In this document: positions 1 through 12,189 of the stretch, one piece after another
Layout: each line of letters opens with the position of its first letter
Position numbering within the stretch: the stretch's first letter is position 1
Assembly: GCA_037976565.1 (NCBI GenBank)
Contig: CP137671.1
Location: 18,295,910-18,359,909, forward strand
Reading direction: 5' to 3'
Origin: Mesocentrotus franciscanus
Taxonomy: Eukaryota; Echinodermata; Echinoidea; Camarodonta; Strongylocentrotidae
DNA: 64,000 bases
Notes under the pieces: model-generated
Databases searched by the model: none
What the model was told of the DNA's origin: nothing
The model's input: only the letters and a program-made list of their open reading frames with translations
Made by a program: the position numbers and the translations under genes

Positions 1-470
1 TATAACTGTAGGCAAGCAATGTGATTATATAAATTCAAAATATGTAGTTTTTAAAAACCTATTAATTTAGCTTCTTATGTTTTATATACACAAAAAAGAA
101 AATGTAATTTTACAAACATATTCGACATTTATTTAAAGGAAATATTATGGAGGGCAAATGTTGAAAAGTATCACGTCTGGAAAAAATGTTAATTATGTTT
201 TAAAAAGTATAATCAATTTTGTGATATAAGTATGATTTATATGTCTTTCTTTGTAATCAATTTTGAGAGTCTGTATCTCCTCGATCTCAGTGTTTAGTGA
301 CATGGCTGTAGTTTGAATCCTGATATTGAGAACTAGATCTTATTGGAAAAGACAGAGTCAATTACTACACTGCATATCATGATTCTAGAAACACAAGAAT
401 GAGGGTGACATCAGATGGCACTTCATTCCACTCCATTTCATTCCATAGAAGAAGCTTAAGATAATCTTAC

Positions 471-550
471 CTGGGTGAAATATGTCCCTGTCGGCTTGAG
501 AAGTCGCATTGAAAGATCTAGGATTAGGTGAAGAGAGTCCCACTGGCTGC
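471..550 (-). pseudogene. Duplicated SMS exon 8, intact (unit 1)
   Basis: 80 bases like the true exon, acceptor TTGTACAG and donor GTAAGA present, frame open ([20 protein letters not shown], then GTYFTQ). It differs from the functional exon by F to S, Q to R and K to T. It belongs to a partial SMS copy whose exon 9 would lie left of the window. Called pseudogene because its partner exons 5 and 7 are damaged. Confidence 0.8.
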
Positions 551-1600
551 CTGTACAATTTAAACAAAAATAAAATGTATGCATTGCATGTTGGACATTC
601 TTGTAATTTACCAAAGGAATATCACATATGGAGTGCGCTTGAAATATGGACTGTTTGGATCGTATATATATAGATATGGGAAAATTGGAAGGAAATTTCC
701 CCCACCCTCCTCTATTTTAAAACTTATGCCACAGAGTTTATTTTCCAGAAATCATTGCAATGAACTGTCGACTTGATCTCATTCATTTGAAGACCAGGAG
801 GGTAAGATTGCTTGAGGTTCTCAGCCTTCTCCAAGTCTTTCCTGATGACTATAGGGTGTAGAAATAGCGACTGCATCGAACCTGGAACTTGGTATCGTCA
901 TGGTTTTTCTCAAACTTCACAGATTTGACATCTTTCCAGCGTGCTATTGTGTGAAAATCATTGATTTCTATATTCCTTGATAGCATTTTAGCTGTGTTGG
1001 TAAAGGTACAAAACAACTTGGAAACAAGCTGCTAGGCAGGAATGAACTTTTACTTATATTCTATATATCATATAATCTAACGACACACCTGTGCACTTTA
1101 ACAAAATTATTAATATCACAAGTCATGATGCATTAAGATGCCTTACACAGGTCAAGCTAAATAAAAAAATAAAAAAAAACAGTCATAACTACATGACCAT
1201 TAAATCCGTTACAGTCTACACAGCTGTCTTTAACTAAATAAAATCAAGTAATCAATTCATGTGCATCAATTCCTGAATTCCTACTATCAAGAGTTCTGAT
1301 CAACAAACATAATTCGATCACTATTTACCGCGTAAAAAGTCAAGGTCATTAGCCGCGTTGTCCTTGAACCAATTTAACTTTCTAGAAGTAAAAGTGACGA
1401 AATTCGACATTATACACGTACAAGCCTTCTTGACAACTAATCTTCTTGAAAATGTAACTTCTTATTACAATAACATTTCATTAACACACTCCACTAAGAT
1501 GAGATAAAATAGAAACTTACATGGACTTTTCTCTTGGCCGGCTGTGATTACATGCCCGACTTGCACCAGATCAGAGCATGTAATGACCTAACTCACCACG
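551..1600. other. No gene seen
   Basis: AT-rich DNA of the duplicated SMS intron 7. I see no supported coding sequence or clear repeat here. Confidence 0.5.
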
Positions 1601-1603
1601 CTG

Positions 1604-2560
1604 CTGAAATTCATTGAAACCATGTCACCATCCTATTAAATTATCACTCCTCCGTCGCAGAGCTACTATAACAAATCCAATTTCAAAGTAACTTCTTTAA
1701 CATGGTCGTGGCGTAGAGACATCAAACACCTAAGATAATTGAAAAAGTAATCAGGCCGATCATAACAATTTTGATCCCCTGTCTACAAGGAAAATAGTAA
1801 CTATTGACTGAAAGGTATTTCTGTCTCACTTCCGGCATAAGCTCGCACTTAAACAAAGAAATAATGCATGTAAGGACATGTTCGAACAAGATATGTGCTT
1901 ATCAAAAGTCAAGTTCTAGCTGCCGAAATTCATTGAAACCATGTCACCATCCTATGAAAATATCTCTCCGCCGTAGCAGAGCTACTACAACAAATCCAAT
2001 TTCAAAGTAACTTCTTTAACATGGTCGTGGCGTAGAGACATCAAATACCTAAGACTAAGATAATTAACAAAAGTAATCACGCCGATCATAACAATTTTGA
2101 TCACCTGTCTACAAAGAAAAAAGTAACTATTGACTGAAAGGTATTTCTGTGTCACTTCTGGTATAAGTTTGCAGTTAAACAAAGAAATAATGCATGTAAG
2201 GACACGTTTGAACAAAATATGTGCTTATCAAAGGTCAAGTTCTAGCTGCCAAAATTCATGGAAACCATGTCACCATCCTATTAAAATATCACTCCGCCGT
2301 ATCAGAGCTACTACAAAAAAAAAAAATCCAATTTCAAAGTATCTTCTTTAACATGGTCGTGGCGTAGAGACATCAAATACCTAAGATAATTGAAAAAGTA
2401 ATCAGGCCGATCATAACAATTTTGATCACCTGTCTACAAAGAAAATAGTAACTATTGACTGAAAGGTATTTCTGTCTCACTTCTGGCATAAGCTCGCACT
2501 TAAACAAAGAAATAATGCATGTAAGGACATGTTCGAACAAGTTCTAGCTGCCGAAGCCGT
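1604..2560. repeat. Tandem repeat, three copies of about 325 bases
   Basis: Copies begin near 1604, 1927 and 2251 (shared anchors: ATTCATTGAAACCATGTCAC, CATGGTCGTGGCGTAGAGAC, GACTGAAAGGTATTTCTGT). The third is truncated near 2560. Short open frames in it repeat with the array and are not genes. Confidence 0.85.
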
Positions 2561-4014
2561 AGCAGAGCTACTATACAACAATTTGTTGCATATGAAAATC
2601 AATAAATCCCTGGGAATGAAAAATATGGAAAAACAAAAACAAACTCCTGTTACCACTTGCAAACTGTTCACCAGCTAGTGAGGATGGAGAAAAAACAGCA
2701 GCACTACGGGGCTTGCATTCTTTTCCAAATTGCACTTTTGCAGCTAACAGGTGTGTAAAAAAGGTGAGATTTTATTTTTTGTCTGGAATCTGTGAATTTG
2801 ATATAAATTTTGATTAAAAGTCTGACATAAATAGGTTTTGTGGTAGTACGATTGGTTTCCATTGACCATCAAAGATATTCATCTGATAGGCGAAGTGAAA
2901 CAGGAATGCACTTTTGAGCTAAGTTCATCCACACTGGACTTGGCGGGATTTCCATGTAACACATCTAGCACTCGGCAAAAAAAACTAAGGAAATCTCAAC
3001 CCAATTCAGACTAGGCGGGGGTGGGGTGTCATTTTGACCCCCTGTACAAATCCACGACTTCCACGAAACCACTGCAAATCGTGACTTGCCTATTAGTGAC
3101 TATTTCACTTTCAAGTGTCTGTCAACTCTATAGACTAACTTTGCAAAAATCGGAAAAATCCGTTGCAAGGTCACCGAATATTTCGTGGTCACATGTCGGG
3201 GAAAGATTGAAAGCAAATTGACAAACTACTGCTTTTCCTAAACTGCTCCATAACACTGCTAATTGTGTCTTTTATGCCCTTTCCCTGGTTTTTTATGTCT
3301 TGAAGAACTACAATTCATAGAAACAATAGAATACATAAAGATACAAAAAACAGCAAAATAGAAACATATTTATTTCAAATATTAATTGTTTCAAATTCAA
3401 TATCGTCGAATATGCTACTCATAAACTATTTTTAAAAGATAGACCTTCAAACCTGGTTTTTCAAAAAAGAATATTGATAGATATGGGAAAATAGGCATCT
3501 GATTTGCAACAACCAAAAAATTATCAATAGCATATATATTTTTACACATCCCTCAGTATGGAGGAGATATCTTAATTCGTAACCAACGAGAGGGATATTT
3601 TAACAATTTCAAAGCGCAGAACAAATGGAGAGGTGATACAAAAGAGATCATAATTTGCTGATTCACATTTGATAGACTAAAACTTTCCAAGATTCTTTTT
3701 TTTTGTGTATAGTCTATTATCAGTGAAGATCAGGTCTCCGCACTCATACAGTGTATTAAAGGACAGTACATGTATATCTATGTAGCGATTTCATTTAAAA
3801 GTGGACTTACTTCAATTTCTCAGGAACAAAGTGTTACTGGATGATTCAGCTGGTTCTCATTTTGATGGTCATCGATACAACAGAAAATCTCATGTTTCAA
3901 ACTGATTCACGTTTTGAAAGAACATAAAGACGCAATTTTGGAGTTGAAATTACACTTTACAAGCAGAACCTCTCCTCTACTAAGACTTGATGCCAACAGA
4001 TTTAATGGAAATCT
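2561..4014. other. Upstream region of Ig copy 1, no gene seen
   Basis: The segment 2690-3000 resembles 14740-15010 in unit 2 (both contain a GCTGCAT/GCTTGCAT...CTTTTCCAA core and a GTCTGGAATCTGTGA-like string). No supported coding sequence. Confidence 0.5.
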
Positions 4015-4290
4015 CAGCCAACATCTGGAATCCTTATTGCATTTTGAACTTCACAGCCGAATCAGCAGATTGAAAAGTGTATGACTTTCTAATTTAGCGG
4101 TGCTAAACATCCAACATTTGTTGCAAGGCTGAAATAATGTGTAAGAGGTTAGTCTCCTTATTTGACTTTGAATGATGAGAAAAGCAACATTGGACATGGA
4201 AAGAAAATTGTAGACGAGCCATCACATTAATGCAAAAAACTGAGGCAATTCCTCCTTTCACTGACTAACTGTACAAACTTGTATTTTGAT
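4015..4290 (+). promoter_or_regulatory. Block upstream of Ig copy 1, shared with Ig copy 2
   Basis: This block is similar to 19293-19655 upstream of Ig copy 2 (for example the shared GGAAATC, TTGCAAGGCTGAAATAAT and CTCCTTATTTGA). In copy 2 it runs almost to the ATG. In copy 1 about 330 bases (4290-4620) separate it from the ATG, which could be an insertion or a 5' UTR intron ending TTTATCAG. I see no comparable block before copy 3. A promoter role is inference from conservation. Confidence 0.35.
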
Positions 4291-4621
4291 GATATGTGTT
4301 TATACATGTTATGCCTTTAATTTTTACCTTTAATTTGGTGATATGTGTTTCTTTGTTGTTTTTAATTTTCTGACATCATAATCAAATACCGAAAGTTTGC
4401 TGCAATCATTAGTAAAGGAAGCAGAATCTTGCTTTCATCATTACCTGTACAACCTTCCATTTTCATGAGCTGTTTTGTCCCCCTTCAATATTTGTCTTAC
4501 TTATAAATCATCTATTCAGACCCAGAGGGATATTAACTCTATACCTTATCACACAGTTAGAGCCCATCTGGCTATATACAGACACAATTACCTACTAGTA
4601 AACTGTATTTTATCAGCCAAC

Positions 4622-5704
4622 ATGGTTAATTTGGAGGAACTTGTATCTTTATTCAGTATCTTAATTGCACGGATCTCATTATCCAGATGTGGTTCTTTTG
4701 TCACGGTTACTGAGTATGAAGCCGTGCAACTTGAACTCCCATATCCATGTGACAGTAATAAAATCACTATACAGAGCGGAAACAGACTTCCATTTTACAG
4801 TTCAGCAGAGCCAGAATCTCTCAATTTGCCCTTCTATCAGTTGAATAGGTTCAGTGTGACAAATAATAATTGTTCGGTTCAGGTTGACATAAATCCAGTA
4901 AAGATAAGTGACGAGGCAACATACATATGCCAATCGTACAAGGATGGTGTCATTCAGAGCAGGTTCACCAGGATAAGGTTAAATGTCAATCATCCTCCTG
5001 GTGATGTAGGTTGTACCTTCAGTATCAATGATGATGCAGTTGGTGTTTGGGTGCCACTGCAATGTACGGCTCCTGTTGAAAGCTTGGCTGGGGGGATTTA
5101 CTGCTACCAAGATTCTAAACGATTGCTTCCACAGAGTAAACTTGTTCAAATTGGTGAAACTTTGAAACAAACAATGTGGGCAAGAACAAAATATCCCGTA
5201 TTCTGTTGTTCAGCTATCCTTGATCAACCTAAAGACAGGTGTGATTGTAAAAATGTTGTATGGAATCCCATGGGGAACATTTCTCACACAAAAACCATCA
5301 CAGACCCGTGCCCTCCTACCACACCGAGCCTAGTTGCAACATTATCCCAACACCCAGAAAGAGAAGTTGAAGATAACTCCCAGATTCTCCAACTCATAGA
5401 ATCACCAAAGCCGACTGATTCAAAAAAGGATAAGTCTACTGATAATAATACTGCAATGTTATGGATACATTGGTTAAATGGAGCTGCCATTGTATGTATG
5501 ATAATAATGCTGGTTTTTATACTCATAGTTCTCTATGTGACTAAGAAAACCTACAAGAAATTTAAAAAATATGAAGTCATATATCAACAGACGGAAACTA
5601 TGGTAGAGAATGGGACGCCTTTTACAAGTTCACAAAAGAAAGACAATTTTCTTCACGTCTTGAACAGTAATAAACATAGCATGGCAAGGCCCAACTCATT
5701 GTAG
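4622..5704 (+). CDS. Ig-superfamily type I membrane receptor, copy 1
   Basis: Intronless, 360 residues from the ATG in GCCAACATGG; a 49-codon in-frame extension upstream was not used because the three paralogues share homology only from this Met. Residues 1-23 form a signal peptide. Domain 1 (about 25-123) is V-like: C43, C84 and the F-strand motif DEATYIC (C103). Domain 2 (about 128-210) is Ig-like with C131, C148, C161, CC at 195-196, C207 and C209. A Pro/Thr/Ser stalk follows. The membrane segment is about 285-307, then a basic 53-residue tail with YEVI and no full ITIM. N-glycosylation motifs: N83, N219, N275. AATAAA lies at 5933-5938. It sits antisense in the duplicated SMS intron 7 of unit 1. 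The ligand and signalling are unknown; the family looks like a local expansion of surface receptors. Confidence 0.85.
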   Translation: MVNLEELVSLFSILIARISLSRCGSFVTVTEYEAVQLELPYPCDSNKITIQSGNRLPFYSSAEPESLNLPFYQLNRFSVTNNNCSVQVDINPVKISDEATYICQSYKDGVIQSRFTRIRLNVNHPPGDVGCTFSINDDAVGVWVPLQCTAPVESLAGGIYCYQDSKRLLPQSKLVQIGETLKQTMWARTKYPVFCCSAILDQPKDRCDCKNVVWNPMGNISHTKTITDPCPPTTPSLVATLSQHPEREVEDNSQILQLIESPKPTDSKKDKSTDNNTAMLWIHWLNGAAIVCMIIMLVFILIVLYVTKKTYKKFKKYEVIYQQTETMVENGTPFTSSQKKDNFLHVLNSNKHSMARPNSL

Positions 5705-5851
5705 CAATTTTTCATTATGGTGAGCACCTTTATGAAAGACAGGATTTATTGAAGTCACCCAATGTGCCCACAATGGCACAAATGAAATTGCAACTTACAA
5801 ATCCCCCCTAAAAAAGAATACATTGATCGTATTGAGAAACAAAGTGCAAAA

Positions 5852-6045
5852 CAGACGGAAACTATGGTAGAGAATGAGACGCCTTTTACAAGTTCACAAA
5901 AGAAAGACAATTTTCTTCACATCTAGAGCAGTAATAAACATAGCATGGCAAGGCACAAATAATGGTAGCAATTCTTCCATGATGGTGAGCTCCTTTAGAG
6001 AGGATGTATTGAAGTCACCTAATGTGCTAACAATGGCACATTAAA
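5852..6045 (+). repeat. Second copy of Ig copy 1 tail and 3' flank
   Basis: Repeats 5590-5790 (tail codons QTETMVENGTPF through the 3' flank) about 262 bases downstream. The tail frame is open until a TAG at HI-stop, four residues after DNFL. No splice acceptor is evident at its left edge, so it is more likely a tandem duplication than an alternative exon. Confidence 0.7.
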
Positions 6046-7785
6046 TTTCAAGTTCAAGTTCAAGTTTTATTTCCATTTTCAACAAGAAAAATACAAATTA
6101 TGTACAATTAATAAATGGTGCAACCGAATTAACACAAGAATAAAACAAAACAAAAGAAAAACAAGTGTTGTGTCCACGGAGACTACTGAAGACAACAGGT
6201 ATCAACATAAAGACTCAGTGTAGAAGCACAAGGGTAGAATTATGAACTAAATAGACAAGATTATGCATAAGAAAAGGGGTGAGTGGGTGTGGACCGCATG
6301 ACTTAAAGACAGTGTATAGAAAAAAAAAGGAAGTACGTAGTAATTAATTAGAGCATGATGAGAGAGGCTGAGTGCGCAATTTTAATTAGCACCAATTGGT
6401 ATTAATCTTGCGATGAAATTTTTGTTTATATAAACACTAAATCAACTATTTTCATAACGTTGCAATAAAAATAATGTTAGTTTAAAAAAAAAATAATTGG
6501 GTGAAAGTGAATGTTTTATGCCTGAAACTAAAGGTACATACTGTTATCATATGTATACATAAATTGCCCTAATTGACACAAGTAAAAGTTTTTAACTTTT
6601 AATAATTTATTATAACAAATAATGGGTCTGTATGGGAGCGGATAGGAGAGTTACAGATAATACGTATAGCCCTTTTTTTTGGTAATAACAATAATCTATC
6701 TAACAACGATTTGTGCGTATTCCTCCCCCAGCAAGAATACCATAATTAAGGCAAGGCAATATTAAAAATGAGTATAACATAAACAAGGAAGAAATTTGGA
6801 GACAAGTTTTGAATCTATTTATTACCCCAATATCACGCGAAATGATTTTACAAATGTTATCAATATGACATTTCCATGAAAGCTTATTATCGACAGTTAC
6901 TCCTAAGAATTCAATATGAGGCCCCTCTTCTAACAGATGATTATCAAAAACAATATTTAATGGCAAAGAATCTATTGATTTACTAAAAAGCATACATTTA
7001 TTTTTTTCGAAAATTTAAAGATAATTTTTTAGCTCTAATCCACTGAGAAAGCTATAATAGTTTAATATCGATAATTTCCGATAAAGTAAGTGGATTACTG
7101 TGACAAAAACATAAATTGGTATCATCGGCGAAAAATATGAATGACAATATGTCAGACGATTTACAGAAATCGTTTATATAAAGAATAAATAAGAGTGGAA
7201 TCACTACGCTACCCTGGGGGACGCCGCAATTAATATCATGAAATTCTGAATTAACATTATTCAAGGAAACGTACTGTTTTCTATTGGAAAGGTAGCTCCG
7301 GAACCACTCCAAGGCCTTCGCACGCACACCATAGTCGGAAAGTTTATGAAGTAAAATAGTGTGGTGGGTTGTGTCGAAGGCCTTGGAGAAGTCCAGGAAT
7401 ATGCCCACTTTGTGTAAAGAATTATCAATAGCATGTGCCACCTCATCAACAAAAGACAATAAAGCATGAATAGTGCTTTGTCTTATATAAAACCAAATTA
7501 AAAATTATATAAAATATTATGATTCTTCAAAAAGGACACAGTCCGAGTATATATTATCTTTTCTAACACCTTAGAAAGTGTAGACAATACAGAAATTGGA
7601 CGGCAATTACTAATGTATAATTTATTTCCTTTCTTAAAAAGAGGGACAACTTTAGCAATTTTCATAATATCCGGGACTTGACCATTTAATAAGGATAAAT
7701 TAAAAATATGAACGAGGAGTTCAACCATAGCAGGAAAGCCAGGAGTAATACCCTTTAAAATAACATTATTAACACCATCATAAAG
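6046..7785 (-). mobile_element. Degenerate CR1/L2-like LINE
   Basis: Reading right to left: reverse transcriptase N-part at 7728-7498 (VVPLFKKGNKLYISNCRPIS), central part at 7459-7052 with FLDFSKAFDTTHHTILLHKL, GVPQGS and FADDTN, then connection/C-part at 6993-6700 (EFLGVTVDNKLSWKCHIDNI). Frames are broken between the parts. The 3' end at 6046-6075 is GGAAATAAAACTTGAACTTG, an L2/CR1-type tail. Inactive. Confidence 0.85.
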
Positions 7786-8395
7786 TATAAGTCATGCTCC
7801 TAAAAACCTTCTGCTCAGTAGAACCTTAACATGTAGGGTCATAGTTAAAGGTGTGTTCAGGTAAATTAACTTTGCGATACTAAATTAATACTCATAAGAT
7901 TTTTGTTTTATCACATACTTTATTTATTGACAATAACAAGAGAAACCATGTAATAATGAACATTCAAGCCTAGGCTGCTGCTTAAATATGCAGGGCACAA
8001 AGTGATACATGTACAGGGAAGAAAAAACAGGACAAACATACAATGTAACTAATAATGCAACGAAAGGAGAGGAATATACACAATTTGAAAAAAAAAGAAA
8101 AAGCAAACAAAACATTTCTCTATTAGGTACCTTTTATACTCAAAGTTTCATATTAGCTCCTTCATACTAAATTTTGTGCATGTACATAGATGAATTAATA
8201 TATTTTTCTAATGTCTCATACACTGGAAAAAAAGTACTTAAACATGTCTGATTTTGTAAATCCGTAGTACTGTTGTAATCATTTAATAATTATTCAAGAT
8301 TATTTATGGGAAATGATGAAAAATTGGCACTTGAATGTGTTATTCAATTTAGGAGAGATGATTCTTTTATTGAATTGTAAGTGATCATTCATTGC
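7786..8395. other. No gene seen (shared with unit 2)
   Basis: Homologous to about 21055-21735 in unit 2. Only short chance frames. Confidence 0.5.
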
Positions 8396-8400
8396 ATGAG

Positions 8401-8512
8401 ATATGGAGGTGCCGTGGTATACAAAGGGTTCAGGGTTTAGAGTTCCAGCCCAGCACTTACATTCTAATGCAATATATTGATCCACATTTGCCACCCTTCA
8501 CAGAGGTCATGC
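8401..8512 (+). mobile_element. tRNA-derived SINE remnant
   Basis: Contains a B-box-like GGGTTTAGAGTTCCAGCCC and the SINE body string CACATTTGCCACCCTTCACA. The orthologous copy at 21741-21895 is longer, so the insertion predates the unit 1/unit 2 duplication. Confidence 0.5.
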
Positions 8513-9015
8513 ACAAATAATTGTGTAATTGCACAGCACTGTGAGTATCTGTAAAATGGTGCCTGACTCGATTTTTGTTTTTATTTTCAATTAAGCATAG
8601 TATTTAGTATATTAATGTATTGTCAGATTTTCTGAACTGATGTAATACTAGAAGTTAGTGTATGCACACCACTGTCATATTAGATTCTTGTCTTAATCTA
8701 TGATTATTTAAGTTGCTTACCAATACTTGTAATTATACCATATAAGTTGTTCTATTGTTACTCTATTAAGTGCATAGAGATAGCAACATATCCTGTGCTA
8801 TAAACGCTTGACATTAATAATATCATTATTATCCTGCGTCTACATGTAAAATATTAAAAATCGTGCTACATGTTAGCATGTTATAATATCTTCTTTCCCT
8901 AAAAGGGATTTTCTTGCTCATCTATCTACTTTGATTTAAAAAAAAAATTAAATCCAAAAAAGGCTAAAGAATTAGTGACAAAATGTAAAGTATTGAATTG
9001 ACATATTACATTTAC

Positions 9016-9127
9016 CTCTTGGTTCTGTAGTAATAGGAATGGCTGTTAGGCCATTGATGATGTAGTCAAACACCTTGCCGTCTGTGATGTACTGTTGTAT
9101 GATCGGTATGTAGTCAGCTACTTTAAC
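9016..9127 (-). pseudogene. Duplicated SMS exon 7, damaged (unit 1)
   Basis: 112 bases, frame open, donor GTAAAT kept. The acceptor reads TAACG instead of AATAG, so the AG is gone. The catalytic motif [10 protein letters not shown] is YIINGLTAIP: the Asp has become Gly. DCIP has also become DYIP. Either defect would inactivate an SMS product. Confidence 0.88.
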
Positions 9128-9600
9128 CGTTAGTCATAAGCAATTTAGAACAGGGTACGGAAATTCATTTTGCCACTTATTATTTAGATATAATACACAA
9201 TAACGATAAAGAAATTATTAAAAATTTGTTTTCATGGAGTACATGTGGATGCATGTATGTGTGCCTTATTACCTTACTATTATGATTCATGACATCATAT
9301 ACACACGGTACATACAGTATAGTATATACGATGCTAAAATCTGTGTGTTATAAATCAGAGAGTTCAAAATCAGTGACCCAAACATTACACATGTACATAT
9401 GCATTCTTTTGCAAGAATACTTGCTTGAAGTTTATCTGATTAAAGATAAAAAAACCTATTTGGAAATAAGCAATATAAAGAAAGAAGAAAAAAAATAATC
9501 TCAAGGGCCTACAGAAGAATTAAGATTTATCAACTCACCCCATGGATAAATATTATAGGGAAGAAATGAACTACGGCAGTCATGAAAGAAGTGTATTTAC

Positions 9601-9690
9601 CTCATAATTGTCTCCTGTCAGCGAGTCCATAGAGTCAAAGCAGATCCCTCGCAGGTGTTTGATAGCAGCATCTATAACAACTTGATCTAT
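9601..9690 (-). pseudogene. Duplicated SMS exon 6, intact (unit 1)
   Basis: 30 codons, differing in protein from the functional exon only by Y to F. Donor GTAAAT; the AC-type acceptor (CCTTAC|ATAGATCAA) and a U12 branch-like GCCTTGACC about 20 bases upstream are preserved. Confidence 0.8.
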
Positions 9691-9699
9691 GTAAGGTCT

Positions 9700-11750
9700 G
9701 AGGTAAAAGGTCAAGGCAGATTACAAAAGGCCTAAAAGTTATTCATGTAAAACATGAAATACATGTATATACTCTAGATCAATTGGTGTCAGCGAATACA
9801 AGCTTGTTTGTCCTATGTCATATAAACATCACATCTAAGAATTACGTATATCTGATGATTGTATTATATTATTAGGCCTACTAAGCCAAATACTTATGAA
9901 TGTTAAATTTATCATGTTCTTTCTATTGGATCTTTTTTTTTACTGGTACTAATATTAATAGTCTATAATTTGTTAGTTATCAGATACATGTATGTTTGTA
10001 CAACCTTTCATTGTAGGGCCTATAGTTACATTTTTGTCAGAAAGTGTGCTTTAGAAATTGCTTAGTTGGGACTCTAAGAAATATAACAAAGTCACAAAAA
10101 TGATGCAAAGTCCAAGTAAAAACTCTTTAAACAGATGCAAATCTTGCCTTTATACGATTTTATTACATTCAATACTCTAATTTGTATGTACTCTGTAATG
10201 TGATATCATTTCCTTTTTTAAAAATCTTGTATATATATTCCCTGCTAAACTTCATCATTTTTTCTGTGCATTTTAGCGCAATGCCCTTATACGTATTGTT
10301 TGTTTATAGGTTTTTACACTTGTTTGTAATTTGTAGGTTCGAATTCGCTATGATGTAACATGCAATATAGCAATACAATATAAATATGTTGCCAAGCAAT
10401 GCGCCATTTGAGCACCATGTGCTTGTATACATTGACATATGCATTTTATAAATATATATAAATATATTTGTTAAACCGGGGAGTTATTTCCTCATTTATA
10501 TCAGTCATTCTAGATTAATATGTTAAGACTAATACAGAAATATTGCATACATGCATATTTCGTTTGATACTTACAAAATATCACCTTATGTCACTGGTTC
10601 AAAACATGTGAGAATAATTAAAAAACCTGAATAAACTAATGTGTTTGAGTAAAACTGTTCAAAATGTATGAATTGATAGGCACTTGAAAGTTATCATTAA
10701 AGTTGGCCTTAAAACTGAATTGTACAATGTATGTACTGAAATGAATCTTAACAATTGACTAATTAGGGAACAGCTATTATGCATGTAACTGGTTATAAAT
10801 AAATGGTCATTATTATAAACATTCTTTGTGTTGTCATTGTGCTAGCTGTAACATGATAAGCTTGAAAGAGTATGAAAATTGAGAAAATCTAGGCAATGTT
10901 AGTGTTAATTAGGTTTAAATGACGTGAATTTGGAAGTGTGTTTTGTGTGATGTGTGTTCTGTACATTCAAACCTGCTTAAGCAACCTTTTAGAAAATAGA
11001 AATACCATGTGTCTATACAGACCACATCCCCCCTTGATATTATATTTCTTGTTCATAAAGTCACGTGTTAAAGTAAACCTGTCAACAATGATCACCAGCA
11101 TAAAAAAATAAACATTTTTGGGGGTCTCCCTTGGCCGGTTTTCGATACGGTTAGGCCTGTGATTGCATTTTTACAGATACAGCAAACTCATCAGCTTAAC
11201 TCGAAGCAGCACAAGTAAATTTTTTTTTTAACCAAACTATTTAAAATGTGTCATTTACACTGCCAAGGTATAATTGTGCATAAGTCAAATGATTTTTTGC
11301 GGTCCCAACAGATTGGTCTTATGCTAAGTGAACTGTATGTATCAATTTGGTATAATTATATATAGATGTCTAGGTACGCGGACCTTTTGCATTAAAAATT
11401 TTCTTGGATGGCACGAGTACTATTAAATGAAATTATGTAATGGCTTAAAATTGCACGCTTTGCCTTTTCAGGTTTCCTCCACAATAAAGCTATCAAAATA
11501 CTTACATAAATTATGAATATTATTCATTTATTATTATTCATTTAATAAACTGAAAATGCATGTCAAGATTTTGTACCATTCTTGGTTTTCCTATGCTCCT
11601 TATGATTTGCCCTGTAAAAGTCTTTGAACTTTATTTGCCATTAATGAAGAAATAAATAAAATGAAATAAAACAAAATAGCCATGACTAAACTGACGACTA
11701 TTATAAAAAATCTATGTAACAGCTCAGCTAATTTTATATAATTATTTAGC
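9700..11750. other. Duplicated SMS intron DNA, no gene seen
   Basis: AT-rich and collinear with about 22030-25330 (with insertions there) and about 38770-43080. No supported gene. Confidence 0.5.
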
Positions 11751-11755
11751 TAAAT

Positions 11756-11756
11756 A

Positions 11757-11789
<33 letters not shown>

Positions 11790-11790
11790 C
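11756..11790. repeat. (CT)n(AT)n microsatellite
   Basis: About 13 CT units followed by six AT units. It is nearly absent at the corresponding place in unit 2 (25310-25335). Confidence 0.9.
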
Positions 11791-11969
11791 ATAATTATTA
11801 TTCGAAAATAAAGCTAAATTGTATACTTTACAATTTTTGTAAGGAAACTGCTACATGTACATGGCAGCTCAGCTATTTAGCGCACTTTGGATCCTGTGCT
11901 AACAGGCATTTATTGCATTACATCAAATATGACAATATCTGGTACACTTTCTTTGTTTTGGAAAGATAT

Positions 11970-12185
11970 TTACACCATTGGGATGGACTTCCAATTCTCT
12001 TTAAGAACCTCATGTACAATGCCCCCTCCCCCATCTCCACCTATGAGGATAACAACTCCTCTACCTCTCTCCCTGGTCCCTCATACCCATGCCACCAGAT
12101 CTTCGCGTCCAAAAGAAAAATATTTCTGCCTTTTTTGTGTGGTAATTAAACCGATATTTCCACCGTAGTGATGAATTTGATGATG
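11970..12185 (-). pseudogene. Duplicated SMS exon 5 remnants, two partial copies (unit 1)
   Basis: One remnant ends at 11970 and reads [22 protein letters not shown], then ATG GTG TAA directly before ATATCTTTCC. A second short remnant ends at 12158 (KFITTVE) before ATATCGG. Both keep the exon end next to a U12-like donor but are truncated upstream and carry stops or indels. No full exon 5 is present in unit 1. Confidence 0.75.
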
Positions 12186-12189
12186 TCCA

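Noticed and set aside
1604..2560. CRISPR-like or regulatory array
   Set aside because: Three long tandem copies without spacers; a plain tandem duplication in an animal genome.
4475..4621. In-frame N-terminal extension of Ig copy 1 (49 codons), and similar ones before copies 2 and 3
   Set aside because: The extensions are unrelated among the three copies, whereas homology, a strong Kozak context (GCCANCATGG) and a signal peptide all begin at the inner Met.
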